11,282 nucleotides of DNA from M55B154 sp964345775 (GCA_964345775.1 CAYFSO010000097.1:1-11282); one strand, 5' to 3'. Shown: positions 1-7,131, numbered from the stretch's first letter. Made by a program: numbers and translations. The notes: generated by a model from the sequence alone, not told the origin.

Positions 1-82
1 GCATAATGAAGAAGCCATCAAGCATGGGGCTCCTGAACTGCTGCAGCCAGTGTATAATGGCGATACCGATTTCATGTGTCAT
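1..82 (-). CDS. N-terminal fragment of a probable PAP2-family membrane phosphatase (partial)
   Basis: Reading leftward from an ATG at 82, 27 codons are open to the window edge, giving MTHEIGIAIIHWLQQFRSPM followed by LDGFFIM. An AAGGA Shine-Dalgarno sits 8 nt upstream of the ATG. The pattern of a short hydrophobic start, W-L-Q-x-F-R-S-P and then L-D-x-F-F resembles the first helix of bacterial PAP2 (type 2 phosphatidic acid phosphatase) membrane proteins, which dephosphorylate lipid phosphates such as undecaprenyl pyrophosphate. The catalytic motifs would lie outside the window, so the family is inferred from a short N-terminal pattern only. It lies downstream of the TrmH-family gene on the same strand, separated by 336 bp holding a repeat element, and probably has its own promoter, which I could not place. 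Confidence 0.5.
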   Translation of the reverse strand, partial: MTHEIGIAIIHWLQQFRSPMLDGFFIM

Positions 83-109
83 GGTAAAAATCCTTACTTG
101 AAATTTAGC

Positions 110-129
110 CACAGATGTACACAGATTTA
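110..129. repeat. Two tandem CACAGAT decamers
   Basis: CACAGATGTA (110-119) is followed directly by CACAGATTTA (120-129), preceded by TTTAGC. From memory, short tandem runs of the form CACAGATNNA occur in intergenic DNA of many environmental bacteria, often near CGCAA-type repeats like element A. Here only two units remain. No function is apparent. Confidence 0.5.
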
Positions 130-159
130 TTGAATGGTTTCATCAAACCTGAAAAAAGT

Positions 160-411
160 TTCACGCAACGGCGCAAAGAACGCGAAGATTTGGTCAATAC
201 AGGCAAGCTTCGTTTTTCATGCAGGCAAACGGTAGTTGCTGAGTTTGTTCTATATATATTTTTTTACAGGCTAAGAGATTGTTGAATTCAAACCTGAAGC
301 CAACACATATCCTCTTTCTGAACGAACTTTAATAGATTGAATCAACATACTACCCGACGAAACGATAACTAAGAACTCCACTCTTCGCGTTCTTCGCGCC
401 GTTGCGTGAAA
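160..411 (-). repeat. Repeat element A: 252-bp MITE-like element with 29-bp terminal inverted repeats
   Basis: The left end starts TTCACGCAACGGCGCAAAG and continues AACGCGAAGA. The right end (381-411) is its reverse complement with one mismatch (A/G in the GCGC-A-AAG position). Read on the minus strand, the whole element is colinear with element B (8449-8698): the start-to-GGATAT distance is 99 bases in both, GGATAT to AGCCTGTAAAA is 40 versus 38, AGCCTGTAAAA to CCTGTATTGA is 69 in both, and CCTGTATTGA to the end repeat is 14 in both. The termini are much better conserved than the interior. There is no ORF of note inside and no clear target-site duplication. The arms consist of CGAAG/CGCAA-type 8-9-base units, so they could also fold as a long-range stem in RNA. 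It may be a non-autonomous mobile element or a structured intergenic repeat; I do not recognise a named family. Confidence 0.75.
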
Positions 412-418
412 TACATAA

Positions 419-958
419 TCACACCACAAGTCCCGTTACATGATACAGCACCACCCCGCAGGCAACGGCCACATTCAACGACTGCTTCACTCCCCGCATG
501 GGGATCTCGATGGCCATGTGGCACATTTCAGCCACCTCGGGGGTCACCCCGTCCACCTCGTTGCCCAGCACTATGCACACGGGGAACTGGAATGCAGCAT
601 CAGTATACATGACACTGGCATCCGTGTGCTCCAGCACCACCAGCTGGTATCCCTGTTCCTTCAAATGCCGCAGCACTGCAATGGTGTCGGTGTTGTGTTC
701 CCAGGAAACACTTTCTGTACTCCCAAGGGCGGTCTTATCTATCTCCTTTCGTGGAGGATAGCCGGTGTACCCGGTGAGATACAGTTTTTCAATGCCGGCA
801 CCGTCAGCCGTGCGGAACATGGAACCCACGTTATAGAGGCTGCGTATGTTCTCAAGCACTGCCACCACTGGTAATTTAGAGTTTCCATTCTTCTCCCATA
901 TGGATGACTGCTTCTGCTGAATTTCGTCGAAGTCAAGTTTCCGTATCTGTTTCTTCAT
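419..958 (-). CDS. TrmH/SpoU-family RNA 2'-O-methyltransferase
   Basis: This is a 179-residue single-domain SPOUT enzyme predicted to transfer a methyl group from S-adenosylmethionine to the 2'-oxygen of a ribose in tRNA or rRNA. All three SpoU motifs are present: motif 1 around residues 36-52 (E-N-I-R-S-L-Y-N-V-G-S-M-F-R-T-A-D, with Arg49 as the likely catalytic arginine), motif 2 around 128-141 (I-V-L-G-N-E-V-D-G-V) and motif 3 around 150-165 (I-E-I-P-M-x-G, then S-L-N-V-A-V-A), which form the knotted cofactor site. A short N-terminal extension of about 30 residues precedes it and there is no RNA-binding L30e-like domain. Length fits small TrmH/TrmL-like proteins; the RNA target cannot be read from sequence. 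It starts 7 bp after the receiver gene stop, with no good Shine-Dalgarno, so translation is probably coupled to that gene. Repeat element A lies 7 bp beyond its stop. Confidence 0.92.
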   Translation of the reverse strand: MKKQIRKLDFDEIQQKQSSIWEKNGNSKLPVVAVLENIRSLYNVGSMFRTADGAGIEKLYLTGYTGYPPRKEIDKTALGSTESVSWEHNTDTIAVLRHLKEQGYQLVVLEHTDASVMYTDAAFQFPVCIVLGNEVDGVTPEVAEMCHMAIEIPMRGVKQSLNVAVACGVVLYHVTGLVV

Positions 959-965
959 TGGTATG

Positions 966-1340
966 TCAGCTTGCTTGTGTACCGGAATACTTATTTACTT
1001 TTTCGATCAACTGGTCCTCGTTAATGGGCGAGGCCAGGTAATCAGCGGCCCCTCTTTCCAGGGCATCAAACAACGAGAGAGGCTCATTGCGTGAAGAAAC
1101 CACCAGAACCGGTATAGATCGGTATGATTCAACCATGCGCATTTTTTCCAGTATGTACAGACCGTCCACGTGGGTCAGGAACACGTCTATTATGATCAAG
1201 GAGGGGGTGTTGGCAGTAATGTAATCGAACAGCTGCAACGGGTCATCAAGGTAGTCAACCTCCATACCTGCTGTTTTCAACACGAAGCTTACAAAATCCC
1301 CGAATGTCCTGTTGTCATATACTACAAGTATTTTTGACAT
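966..1340 (-). CDS. Stand-alone response-regulator receiver protein with atypical active site
   Basis: This 124-residue protein is a CheY-like receiver domain with no output domain. The alternating beta/alpha pattern is clear: strand 1 K-I-L-V-V-Y-D-N (3-10), strand 3 with the phospho-acceptor Asp52 (L-I-I-I-D-V-F-L), strand 4 V-L-V-V-S-S (78-83) with Ser82 or Ser83 in the switch Thr/Ser place, and Tyr101 after the A-A-D. Two conserved positions deviate: the acidic pair near residues 8-9 is Tyr-Asp rather than Asp-Asp, and the invariant Lys of the K-P loop is Ser104 (A-S-P-I). Phosphorylation may therefore be weak or absent. A ribosome site AGGTGAG precedes the ATG. It sits 33 bp after the HD-GYP gene and 7 bp before the methyltransferase gene, so it probably works with the HD-GYP protein. 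No histidine kinase is present in the window. Confidence 0.9.
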   Translation of the reverse strand: MSKILVVYDNRTFGDFVSFVLKTAGMEVDYLDDPLQLFDYITANTPSLIIIDVFLTHVDGLYILEKMRMVESYRSIPVLVVSSRNEPLSLFDALERGAADYLASPINEDQLIEKVNKYSGTQAS

Positions 1341-1373
1341 ATCTCACCTGTTGTTCCCCTTTGGATGAAAAGC

Positions 1374-2663
1374 TCACTTTAACTGCTGCCGCATCATATC
1401 CTTTATACGGGTACTTTCGAAAACACGCACGATCTTACGGGCTGTATCATAACGAAGATCCACGTTTATGGGTTTTATCTTCTTGCGTCTCACCACGTCG
1501 TAGAATATCTGCACCTTTGGCATAAGAAAATTGGATCTTGTTATATCCTCTATCCGGGCGATCTCGTAGATGCGCTGCTTCTTCCTGGTGTCGGGGGTGA
1601 TCTTTACCGATTCGATCATGATGAAATCACCCTGTGACAGGAAAGGCTGCCCCCTGTTTAGTGAAAGGCTCACCGATTTCAAAAACCGGTACACGTCATC
1701 TATTGAATACAGGTAATTGGAAAGATTCAGTATATACCGGAGGGCGTTAACCGGCTCCTGCGGTGTCCTGTAAGGGGCAGTACTTGAAATTGCCTCGTAC
1801 ATGTCACATATACCGATAAGCCTGGCTATTTCGGGCAACTCGTTATACGCGGCTTCACGGGACTTGTCTTTCGGCATTGTCCTGAAAGGATAACCGGGAC
1901 TCTGGTATTTACGGTGATGGAAAAGGGCGGTCAGCTTTATCACGTTTGGAACAACCTTCTCCCCCGCGGGGTTCTCTACCGAATCCAGGATTCTGTACCC
2001 TTCCCTTGTATGTTCCATCACCCGGTAATATTCCTCTGGAGAGAGAAGACCGGGTTTCTGAATTATTGCCGGATCGATACGCAGTTTCCCTATATCATGA
2101 AGATATCCTGCCAGGGCATACGTTTTCACGGTATCACTGCCGGTCAACTCCTTGTAAGCCAGTATCATGGCCAGTATACCCACGTTCACAGAGTGTGTAT
2201 ACGTGTAATGATCAAAGTCATGAACATCACGCAGCAGGGAGAGAACACCTCCCGTTTTGTCTTCTTTCCTCAGGCCGTCAACAATGGATGTAAGCTGGGC
2301 ATTTGACCTGAGATACTGTTCATAATCCATCTTCCCGGTTCGTCGTATCTCGCCGTACACAAAAGCGGTATCTTCAACCAGGTCGTTCATCTTCTTCTTG
2401 TTGATAATGTCGCTGGAAAATCCTCCCGTTGACTCATTTGTTCGCGGTATGAAAAAACGTTTTCCCGAGGAGGTGTGTTTTTTTATATCGTCCCCGGATA
2501 TCCTTGAACCCGTAGAAAATACGGGTTTCCCATCCTGGTCAAGCACATCAAAGGTAAGCACCTTGTCGCCACTAAGCTTTACCAGGTACGATTCATTTAT
2601 TTCCTGGTACCTTGTCAGGTCTATTGATACATCATCCCTGCCAGCCATTAGTCCATCCGTCAT
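1374..2663 (-). CDS. HD-GYP domain protein, predicted cyclic-di-GMP phosphodiesterase (variant motif)
   Basis: This 429-residue soluble protein has a central HD-GYP domain (about 145-340), the family that hydrolyses the second messenger c-di-GMP. The metal ligands are present: His157 (T-H-S-V), His189-Asp190 (H-D-I-G-K), His218 (M-E-H-T), His249-His250 and Asp287 (I-C-D-M-Y-E-A). The signature loop is altered: instead of H-H-E-x-x-D-G-x-G-Y-P it reads HHRKYQSPGYP (249-259), losing the Glu and the Asp-Gly while keeping Gly-Tyr-Pro. Residues 1-140 are an unassigned sensory or regulatory part and 341-429 a C-terminal extension. It has no membrane segment. The ATG at 2663 lacks a Shine-Dalgarno; an in-frame ATG at 2648 is preceded by GGATGGA and may be the true start. 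It heads the HD-GYP, receiver, methyltransferase cluster, 53 bp after the cation-efflux gene. Confidence 0.9.
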   Translation of the reverse strand: MTDGLMAGRDDVSIDLTRYQEINESYLVKLSGDKVLTFDVLDQDGKPVFSTGSRISGDDIKKHTSSGKRFFIPRTNESTGGFSSDIINKKKMNDLVEDTAFVYGEIRRTGKMDYEQYLRSNAQLTSIVDGLRKEDKTGGVLSLLRDVHDFDHYTYTHSVNVGILAMILAYKELTGSDTVKTYALAGYLHDIGKLRIDPAIIQKPGLLSPEEYYRVMEHTREGYRILDSVENPAGEKVVPNVIKLTALFHHRKYQSPGYPFRTMPKDKSREAAYNELPEIARLIGICDMYEAISSTAPYRTPQEPVNALRYILNLSNYLYSIDDVYRFLKSVSLSLNRGQPFLSQGDFIMIESVKITPDTRKKQRIYEIARIEDITRSNFLMPKVQIFYDVVRRKKIKPINVDLRYDTARKIVRVFESTRIKDMMRQQLK

Positions 2664-2716
2664 ATAAAGTTATGGTAGCATTACATATTCGTCAGTATAA
2701 TTCAATAGAAAATTTT

Positions 2717-3319
2717 TTACACTTCTTCTTCCCGGTTAAAAAGCTCCAGTCCTTCCTTGAAGAGAAAAATGACTATGACAATACCGGCTATGGGATCAGC
2801 AAGCCATAATCCCCAGAAGTAATTCAATGCAAGACCTGTCAGCAGCGCAACGGAAAGAACTGAACACACAAGGGTTTCCTTGGAGTCTGCCACCAATGAC
2901 TCAAGCCCCATTTTTTTCCCAAGAGAATACTTTTTATATGCCAGGATGGGCATCACTAATACAGAAACAACAGCAATTATGATCCCGGGTAATGAGGGTT
3001 CCGGGGGCTGTTGCAGTATTATTTTTGAGAGGGACTCGTACAACACGTAAAGGCCCAAAAGAAAAAAAGTGATACCAACAAAATGGATGGCTCTTTTTTC
3101 GATCCTTTCTTCCTCTTCTTCGGTAAGGTTTTCATGTTTCTTCAATCGCCACACCAGCACAAGACCTGACAGTGACTCCACGATACTGTCCAGTCCGAAT
3201 CCCACAAGTGCAACACTGCCTGCCAGGGTACCGAAGAAAATGGAGGCAACTGCCTCTATAAGATTATACCCGATGGTAAAGTATTCATATAAAAGTGCCT
3301 TTTTGTACAATGCTTCCAT
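2717..3319 (-). CDS. Cation diffusion facilitator-like membrane transporter, transmembrane domain only
   Basis: This 200-residue protein has about six hydrophobic segments (roughly 12-32, 35-57, 79-101, 110-127, 149-168, 171-188), matching the membrane domain of cation diffusion facilitator (CDF) transporters, which exchange divalent metals for protons across the cytoplasmic membrane. Family-like stretches are G-F-G-L-D-S-I-V-E in segment 2 (Asp44) and S-L-V-A-D-S-K-E-T at segment 5 (Asp145). In typical CDF zinc transporters each Asp is paired with a His four residues earlier; here those places hold Gly40 and Ser141. The C-terminal cytoplasmic metal-binding domain is absent, with the protein ending after segment 6. 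A charged loop (62-76, acidic) separates segments 2 and 3. Substrate is unknown. It has its own promoter (3351-3359) and an AGGAG site at 3332-3336. Confidence is high for a CDF-like fold and low for metal specificity. Confidence 0.8.
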   Translation of the reverse strand: MEALYKKALLYEYFTIGYNLIEAVASIFFGTLAGSVALVGFGLDSIVESLSGLVLVWRLKKHENLTEEEEERIEKRAIHFVGITFFLLGLYVLYESLSKIILQQPPEPSLPGIIIAVVSVLVMPILAYKKYSLGKKMGLESLVADSKETLVCSVLSVALLTGLALNYFWGLWLADPIAGIVIVIFLFKEGLELFNREEEV

Positions 3320-3350
3320 AACAATTCTTTACTCCTATACTGTTCTAACA

Positions 3351-3359
3351 ATTATAGCA
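3351..3359 (-). promoter_or_regulatory. Extended -10 promoter for the CDF-like gene
   Basis: On the minus strand this reads TGCTATAAT, a perfect -10 hexamer with the extended TGN element. Only a weak -35 (GTGAAG) lies 17 bp upstream, which is usual for extended -10 promoters. Transcription would begin near 3344, leaving a leader of about 25 nt with an AGGAG ribosome site before the ATG at 3319. The upstream side overlaps the heptamer repeat. Confidence 0.6.
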
Positions 3360-3367
3360 TACGTCTG

Positions 3368-3423
3368 CTCACTCTTCACTTCTCACCTCTCATTTTTTAC
3401 TCTTTAGTTTTCTCTTCTCACCT
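3368..3423. repeat. Degenerate heptamer tandem repeat (consensus CTCACTT)
   Basis: Eight consecutive 7-base units can be read on the plus strand: CTCACTC, TTCACTT, CTCACCT, CTCATTT, TTTACTC, TTTAGTT, TTCTCTT, CTCACCT. Five match the consensus CTCACTT at 6 of 7 positions and the others at 4 or 5. The tract fills the gap between lnt and the CDF-like gene and continues into the last six codons of lnt, so the lnt stop codon (3404-3406) lies inside a unit. It resembles the short tandem heptamers known from intergenic DNA of some bacteria. Replication slippage is the likely origin. Confidence 0.6.
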
Positions 3424-4858
3424 GAAAAGGAATATTCCCGCTTTTACCAAAAGGAAGTGAATTACTGATTGTTCCATCGGGTGCAATAACAGCAGATATG
3501 CCGCTGTTCACGCAGAAGAGGATGCAGGTTTGATTTTCAACCGTCCGCAGTACCGTTCCGGCAAGGTGCTGCAAAGCCCCATGCCGGGTACCAAGCCATA
3601 TATCATCACTGAGCACAACCAACAGGTCTCCATTCTCAGCTTTCCGTGCCATGAGACACGGGAACAGTGATTCGAAACAGATACCAAACCGCAGGGACAG
3701 GCCTGCTGTATCGAAACCGGAATTCCCGGTTCCGGGTGTATACTGGTTCTGGCCTGCCAGCTTTTCAAAAAGCGGACGCATAATCTGCATGGGACAGTAC
3801 TCGGCAAATGGAACGAGACGTTCCTTCCTGTATAACGATCGTATACTTTCCCCGGTCACCAAAAATATTGAGTTATAATACCTGATACCTTCTTCACTTC
3901 TCTCAAACTCGGGACCTCCCGTCACAAGCTGCAGTGAATGCTTCTCGCAAAATTCCTGTAATTGGCGTGAATACCTGGAATTTTGCTGCGGGTAGAACTG
4001 CAGGGCTGTTTCAGGCCATATTGCAATTTTGGTTGAGGGATCAAGCCCGTCAGCAGTGGTCTTCATGCAGCGGTTAAGGTTGGCCTCAATATACTCTTTT
4101 TCCCATTTCTGTGCAGCCGGGATACGGGGCTGAACAATGAGAATTGATCCGGGAGACACATGCAGACCCCCGGGATGTTCTCTCATCATTCCGGGGATCA
4201 CATGCATACCAACCACGCCGGCAAGCAGCAGCACTGGAAGCACGACTGGACGAAGGTACTTCCATTCAGCTCTCTTCACACCTCCTGCAACCTGCAATCC
4301 CCCGGCCAGTCCAAGCAGGGACAGGTTAACCAGCAATACCACCCCCGAATACAGGTGCTCTCCCAGGAAAGCCACCGGGGCAAGCACTTCCGGAAACCGG
4401 TAAAAAGCCGATGCCAGTGTCATTATATTGAAACCAGGGAATACTACACCCCGTACAAATTCCAGCAATGGCCATAAAAGCAGGCACAGAACGAGAAAGG
4501 GTATCCTGTAACCGCGCCGGTTCCATGCAACGCTGAACAATGCCGCGAAGACTCCGGATGGAAGTGCGTAAAAAAGGACCAGCAGGACAAGAAAGACGGG
4601 GATTGACACCATTACCGGCACATTGAACACTTCATGAATTGACAAAACCACCCAGTAGCCGCCAATGCCATACATGATGGCACCGTGCAGGCACCCGAAC
4701 CAGAAAGAGCGGCCGGGAAGCATGACGCTGAATGCCAGGAGTGCAGGGAAAAAGCTGAACACCAGCAAAAAGGGACTAAAGAATCCCGGCCATGCCAGGC
4801 CGCACAGCACCGCCGAAACAATTACATATGTTGTTATTCTCCCCGGCTTTTTGCCCAT
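3404..4858 (-). CDS. lnt: Apolipoprotein N-acyltransferase
   Basis: Lnt transfers a fatty acyl chain from a phospholipid to the N-terminal cysteine of diacylated lipoproteins in the cytoplasmic membrane, the last step of lipoprotein maturation in diderm bacteria. The protein has an N-terminal membrane domain of several helices (to about residue 222) and a periplasmic nitrilase-like domain. Numbered from the ATG at 4858 (484 residues), the catalytic triad is Glu283 (W-P-E-T), Lys345 (Y-R-K-E-R-L-V-P-F-A-E-Y) and Cys394 (G-I-C-F-E-S). The later S-D-D-I-W-L-G-x-x-x-G-x-x-Q-H and V-N-S-G-I-S-A-V stretches also fit the family. A TTG nine bases earlier could extend it by three residues; the ATG with upstream GGAAAG looks better. 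The gene begins inside the end of the HEAT-repeat gene (25-bp overlap), so the two are probably translationally coupled. Its last codons lie in a heptamer repeat tract. Confidence 0.95.
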   Translation of the reverse strand: MGKKPGRITTYVIVSAVLCGLAWPGFFSPFLLVFSFFPALLAFSVMLPGRSFWFGCLHGAIMYGIGGYWVVLSIHEVFNVPVMVSIPVFLVLLVLFYALPSGVFAALFSVAWNRRGYRIPFLVLCLLLWPLLEFVRGVVFPGFNIMTLASAFYRFPEVLAPVAFLGEHLYSGVVLLVNLSLLGLAGGLQVAGGVKRAEWKYLRPVVLPVLLLAGVVGMHVIPGMMREHPGGLHVSPGSILIVQPRIPAAQKWEKEYIEANLNRCMKTTADGLDPSTKIAIWPETALQFYPQQNSRYSRQLQEFCEKHSLQLVTGGPEFERSEEGIRYYNSIFLVTGESIRSLYRKERLVPFAEYCPMQIMRPLFEKLAGQNQYTPGTGNSGFDTAGLSLRFGICFESLFPCLMARKAENGDLLVVLSDDIWLGTRHGALQHLAGTVLRTVENQTCILFCVNSGISAVIAPDGTISNSLPFGKSGNIPFQVRREN

Positions 4859-6432
4859 TCTTTCCAACCGGACAGCGTTTTGAAGTTCTTTCCAGTCACC
4901 CGGGTGAGGTATTCAACCGCGTATCCCCTCACCAGCCTGTCTGAATGATCCAGCAGGCCAATGGCGAACCGCTGAAATTCCGGGTCCTTCATGCGCACCA
5001 GCATCTGTCCGGCCATCCGCTGCCTGCTTCGGTCACCGCTTTCAATGTTCACCTTCACGAACTCACGTACCCGTTCACCCCCCATCTTCGCAAGGGCGGT
5101 ACCCACGTATGGAGCGTAGGTATCTCCCGTCCCGTAATACAGCCGTATCATGGGCTCCACCGCCCTGGGATCACCTATGCTTCCCAGCGCGGCGATGGAC
5201 TCTGCTACCAGTTTTTTCTCATCGGCATCAAGCAGGGTGATGAGCAGTGGAACAGATCTTTTCACCTTCATCTGTCCCAGGGCCCAAACCGCCCCGTATG
5301 CGCCATTGCTGTCCCTGCTTTCGGCAACTTTCATCAGCAGGGAGGCGGACGGTTCATGCTCCATCCAGCCAAGTGCCCGCGCCATTTCATTCCTGCCGTC
5401 CTGTGACTTCTTTTCAAGCCGGGACTGGAGCAGCGGGACTGCCTTCATGTAGCGTTTTCTGCCAAGTACATATGCAGCCGGTTTATTGGCGGACGGGGTT
5501 GCCCTGAAGACCGCGTATACCCGTTTGCCAATGCCGGGGGCAGAAAGACGCGAAAGCACCCTGGCCGAAACCATTGCTACTTCTTCAACCTTTGATGAGA
5601 TCAAACCGGTAAGGGGGGCAACACTTGATGAGGCATCAACCTTTATAAGTGATTCGGCTGCCCGTTCACGAAGCAGTTCGTGTTCGCTCCTGATATTCAT
5701 TACCAGTACGGGAACCGCTGGTTTCGAACGCATCTGGCCAAGGGCCACGATGGCCGATGTTTTTTCAGGGATAGAACCACTTTCAGCAAGCTCAATGCAA
5801 AAACTTTCAGAACCGGGAACCGGCATTTTGCCGAATATGCGTGCAGCGTAACGTTCCAGATCGCTTGACCTGATCTTTTTCATGTCCTTCATTATCAGGC
5901 GTGATGCAAGTGGGTCATCTATTGCAAGCAGGGCATTTACCACCTTCAATCGCAGGGCCCTGTTTTTCATATACATGGCCCTGTACAGGGGTTTAACGGC
6001 AACCGGGTCACCTATCCTGCCAAGAGCCTCTGCCACCAGTGACTGAGACACCCCGCTTTTCTTCTGAAGCAGGGGCACCAGTACCGGTACTGCCTTTTCA
6101 GCTTCCAGGTTACCAAGGGCGATAACCGCTGAATTACGAACCGGCACACGTGTGTCATTCTTCAGCCTGTCAAGAACAATGGATACATGCCGCTGATCGC
6201 CAAGCTTACCCAGGGCCAGCATGGCATGAGAACGCATCCGCCAGTTTTCGCTACCGGCTGCTTTCTTAATATCAGGTATGGCTTCTTCCCCGACTGCAAG
6301 CCAGCTGTTATACGCACGTGTTACCGGGTCCTTTATGGTGTGCTCATTATCATTGCTATTCTTTGAACAGGCCCACGTGGTTGAAAACACCAGCAGGATG
6401 GTACCTGCAATAATTAACCATCTCTTTTTCAC
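4834..6432 (-). CDS. HEAT-repeat lipoprotein
   Basis: This 532-residue protein starts MKKRWLIIAGTILLVFSTTW and then Ala-Cys22, a type II signal peptide. The lipobox (T-W-A-C) is looser than the E. coli consensus but acceptable by spirochaetal standards. From about 47 to 510 it consists of some 13-14 helical HEAT / PBS-lyase-like repeats of about 30-33 residues; the recurring A-L-G-x-x-x-x-x-x-A-V-P core is plain near residues 73, 105, 136, 230, 353, 384 and 415. Such solenoids bind protein partners; no catalytic motif is seen. The end (V-T-G-K-N-F, then W-K-E-W-A-K) resembles a tail found on other bacterial HEAT-repeat proteins. It starts with GTG and overlaps the upstream stop by four bases (GTGA), and its end overlaps lnt, so the three genes are likely one operon. 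It is predicted to be anchored to a membrane facing the periplasm. The partner is unknown. Confidence 0.88.
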   Translation of the reverse strand: MKKRWLIIAGTILLVFSTTWACSKNSNDNEHTIKDPVTRAYNSWLAVGEEAIPDIKKAAGSENWRMRSHAMLALGKLGDQRHVSIVLDRLKNDTRVPVRNSAVIALGNLEAEKAVPVLVPLLQKKSGVSQSLVAEALGRIGDPVAVKPLYRAMYMKNRALRLKVVNALLAIDDPLASRLIMKDMKKIRSSDLERYAARIFGKMPVPGSESFCIELAESGSIPEKTSAIVALGQMRSKPAVPVLVMNIRSEHELLRERAAESLIKVDASSSVAPLTGLISSKVEEVAMVSARVLSRLSAPGIGKRVYAVFRATPSANKPAAYVLGRKRYMKAVPLLQSRLEKKSQDGRNEMARALGWMEHEPSASLLMKVAESRDSNGAYGAVWALGQMKVKRSVPLLITLLDADEKKLVAESIAALGSIGDPRAVEPMIRLYYGTGDTYAPYVGTALAKMGGERVREFVKVNIESGDRSRQRMAGQMLVRMKDPEFQRFAIGLLDHSDRLVRGYAVEYLTRVTGKNFKTLSGWKEWAKSRGE

Positions 6433-7034
6433 CGCACAGTCTCCAGTTTATCCCTGTATTGATTTACATCCTCTTTCAATTCACTTATTACCTGGTTCCC
6501 CTGTTCAATGTCTTCCCTTGTGAGATACTCGTTCCCCTCTTCTTTTCCCTTTTCCGCGGTGCGTTCCTGGAAATACTTTATAAGTTCGATCTTGTCATTC
6601 AGAGACTTTATTTTCAGCGAGTAATACCTTCGTGATTCCTCCCTGGTAGCCGTACCCTTCTGTACCTTGTTGCCAAACAGGATCATGTCCCTGAGAAGTT
6701 TCTCCTGGCGTTTTGCCTCTTCCCTGCTTACATCCCCCGGAAGCCACATGTTATCCGGCATCTTTTCCCGCATCAGCCTGAACTCCCTCTCGTTTTCACG
6801 CCGTTCCTCGTCTGTCAGTTCCCTTGGCCCGGCTGAAGTTGTACCGGGCATGATACCTTTTCCGAACATGGAAACAGGATCATCCCCCGTCCCCTGCCCG
6901 TATTCACGGGAGCTTTGTATCCTGTCATCCCGGCCTTTTACTTCACCCTCACGGCTTACCATCTGCAGGATCACTACCAGCGCAAGCAGCAGTATGATCA
7001 CAATGGCATATATGGCTGTTCTTCTGTTTTTCAT
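6429..7034 (-). CDS. Membrane-anchored coiled-coil protein of unknown function
   Basis: I do not recognise a family for this 201-residue protein. Residues 1-6 are basic and 8-26 form one hydrophobic segment with no lipobox or obvious signal-peptidase site, so it is probably an N-in signal anchor with the rest in the periplasm. Residues 30-70 are polar and Gly/Ser-rich. Residues 73-201 are strongly charged (Glu, Lys, Arg) and helical, with coiled-coil-like stretches at about 75-92, 103-155 and 170-200, and a hydrophobic P-D-N-M-W-L-P-G break at 93-100. An AAGGAAG ribosome site precedes the ATG. The stop overlaps the GTG of the HEAT-repeat lipoprotein gene by four bases, so the two proteins are probably made together and may form a complex at the membrane. 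It is the first gene after the hydrolase terminator and so probably opens the operon. Confidence 0.75.
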   Translation of the reverse strand: MKNRRTAIYAIVIILLLALVVILQMVSREGEVKGRDDRIQSSREYGQGTGDDPVSMFGKGIMPGTTSAGPRELTDEERRENEREFRLMREKMPDNMWLPGDVSREEAKRQEKLLRDMILFGNKVQKGTATREESRRYYSLKIKSLNDKIELIKYFQERTAEKGKEEGNEYLTREDIEQGNQVISELKEDVNQYRDKLETVR

Positions 7035-7065
7035 TCCATCTTCCTTTTTCCGTGTAGTTCTTAAT

Positions 7066-7096
7066 AAAAAAGGAGCCTACACATGTAAGCTCCTTT
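7066..7096 (-). terminator. Rho-independent terminator of the SGNH hydrolase gene
   Basis: On the minus strand AAAGGAGC (7096-7089) pairs perfectly with GCTCCTTT (7076-7069). The stem extends after one mismatch by three pairs around an ATGT loop, and is followed by a T-run and TTTATTAA. It lies 36 bp past the hydrolase stop and separates that gene from the coiled-coil/HEAT/lnt operon. Confidence 0.85.
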
Positions 7097-7131
7097 GTAA
7101 ACCCACGATGGGTCAGTTTGCAAGTATTTTC

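Larger units (their letters stand above)
83..418. other. Gene-free spacer with repeat element A
   Basis: No credible gene is visible in these 336 bases. The stretch holds the ribosome binding site of the leftward gene (near 90-95), two 10-bp CACAGAT units (110-129), and repeat element A (160-411), which ends 7 bp from the stop codon of the methyltransferase gene. I saw no hairpin followed by a T-run that would serve as a simple intrinsic terminator for the operon ending at 419. Confidence 0.7.

Noticed and set aside
143..298. 11-bp direct repeat TCAAACCTGAA at 143-153 and 288-298
   Set aside because: One copy is outside and one inside element A, so it does not mark a target duplication; it may be coincidental.
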